NCBI GenBank assembly: GCA_023663805.1
Contig: JAMPGR010000001.1
Coordinates: forward strand, 740,249 to 772,647
Direction: 5' to 3'
Length of the DNA stretch: 32,399 nucleotides
Origin: Clostridium sp.
GTDB lineage: Bacteria > Bacteroidota > Bacteroidia > Bacteroidales > Muribaculaceae
A model generated the notes under the pieces. It was not told the origin of the DNA. It made no database searches and was given only the letters and a program-made list of their open reading frames with translations. Below, piece after piece: positions 32,201 through 32,399 of this stretch; positions within the stretch are counted from its first letter, which is position 1; the number at the start of each line of letters is the position of its first letter. A program made the translations under genes and the position numbers.

Positions 32201-32399
32201 TCATGCACAACAGACGAGAACAGCCATATGGCACGAGACACTCAGCAGTTTCTCGTAGTTGCGGTTCATTCTGCGGTAAGATGACAACCACGAAAAGGTC
32301 CGCTCGACAACCCAGCGTCCGTCGACAGGGATGAACTCGGATGTTCCGTGGCTCTCATCCTGCAACACACCGCGGAGCGGTATCTAGAAGGTTTCCGTG
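32201..32399 (-). pseudogene. IS5-family-like transposase, C-terminal fragment with in-frame stop, cut by window edge
   Basis: The minus-strand frame ending at TGA 32201-32203 reads FIPVDGRWVVERTFSW, then LSSYRRMNRNYEKLLSVSCHMAVLVCC. RWVVERTFSWL...YRR..R.YE is the C-terminal DDE region (with the catalytic Glu) of IS5-group transposases. Upstream in the same frame a TAG at 32384-32386 interrupts the otherwise typical sequence (TF-stop-IPLRGVLQDE). The copy is therefore decayed, or the base is wrong. The rest of the element lies beyond the window. Confidence 0.75.

Overview
The window looks like a high-GC chromosome segment from the order Bacteroidales, possibly a gut lineage such as Muribaculaceae or a relative; the genus cannot be fixed from the sequence. 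The evidence is: -7 promoter elements of the TAnnTTTG type, often with TTTG about 19-20 bp upstream, in front of most transcription units; a type IX secretion C-terminal domain; SusC/TonB-receptor proteins; a hybrid-two-component-type fructose regulator; and a Bacteroidetes-type SRP RNA.  Layout. (1) 1-2.8 kb, minus: the start of a probable methyltransferase gene, translationally coupled to a large YfhO-family membrane protein. (2) 2.9-6.7 kb, minus: a secreted GH85 endo-beta-N-acetylglucosaminidase with LamG and T9SS sorting domains. (3) 7.0-10.5 kb, minus: prs (PRPP synthetase), a cytoplasmic GH13 alpha-amylase and a patatin-like lipase. The last two overlap by 4 bp, and the amylase stop codon lies inside the prs promoter. 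(4) 10.6-12.0 kb, minus: a lower-GC AAA_14/DUF4143 ATPase with its own promoter and terminator. (5) 12.3-17.0 kb, plus: a three-gene glycogen/alpha-glucan operon (GH133 debranching enzyme, GT4 glycogen-synthase-like enzyme, GH57 alpha-amylase-like protein); the GH57 protein appears to lack its catalytic Asp. (6) 17.1-17.3 kb: tandem repeat and an initiator tRNA-Met gene with promoter and terminator. (7) 17.4-18.6 kb, plus: YqhD/BDH-type alcohol dehydrogenase. (8) 18.6-21.3 kb, minus: a five-gene operon of dtd, MazG-like pyrophosphohydrolase, deoC, a GYF-dispanin membrane protein with an in-frame 9-bp tandem repeat, and DUF2752. (9) 21.3-22.1 kb, minus: an NlpE-like lipoprotein and the SRP RNA gene ffs with a near-consensus promoter. 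(10) 22.1-28.8 kb: a fructan utilisation locus. Fructokinase, MFS permease and GH32 fructanase are intact on the minus strand. Divergently lie a broken fructose-sensing hybrid two-component regulator and a short SusC-like ORF. (11) 29.0-31.9 kb, minus: a TonB-dependent-receptor-like barrel protein. (12) 32.2 kb to the end, minus: a degraded IS5-like transposase end.  How the genes work together. GH32 should release fructose from fructan, the MFS permease import it and fructokinase phosphorylate it. The regulator gene keeps its periplasmic fructose-binding part and its receiver plus AraC-type DNA-binding part, but the membrane and histidine-kinase parts are missing and the two remaining parts are out of frame. 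The SusC gene keeps only its first ~118 codons, fused in frame to what looks like the C-terminus of a DUF4960-type levan-binding protein; the rest of SusC and all of SusD are absent. A 17-bp motif (14/17 identical) lies 30-31 bp upstream of the -7 elements of both GH32 and the SusC remnant, so a shared operator seems to survive. These two adjacent internal losses, which may be real decay or an assembly collapse, are the most interesting signal in the window.
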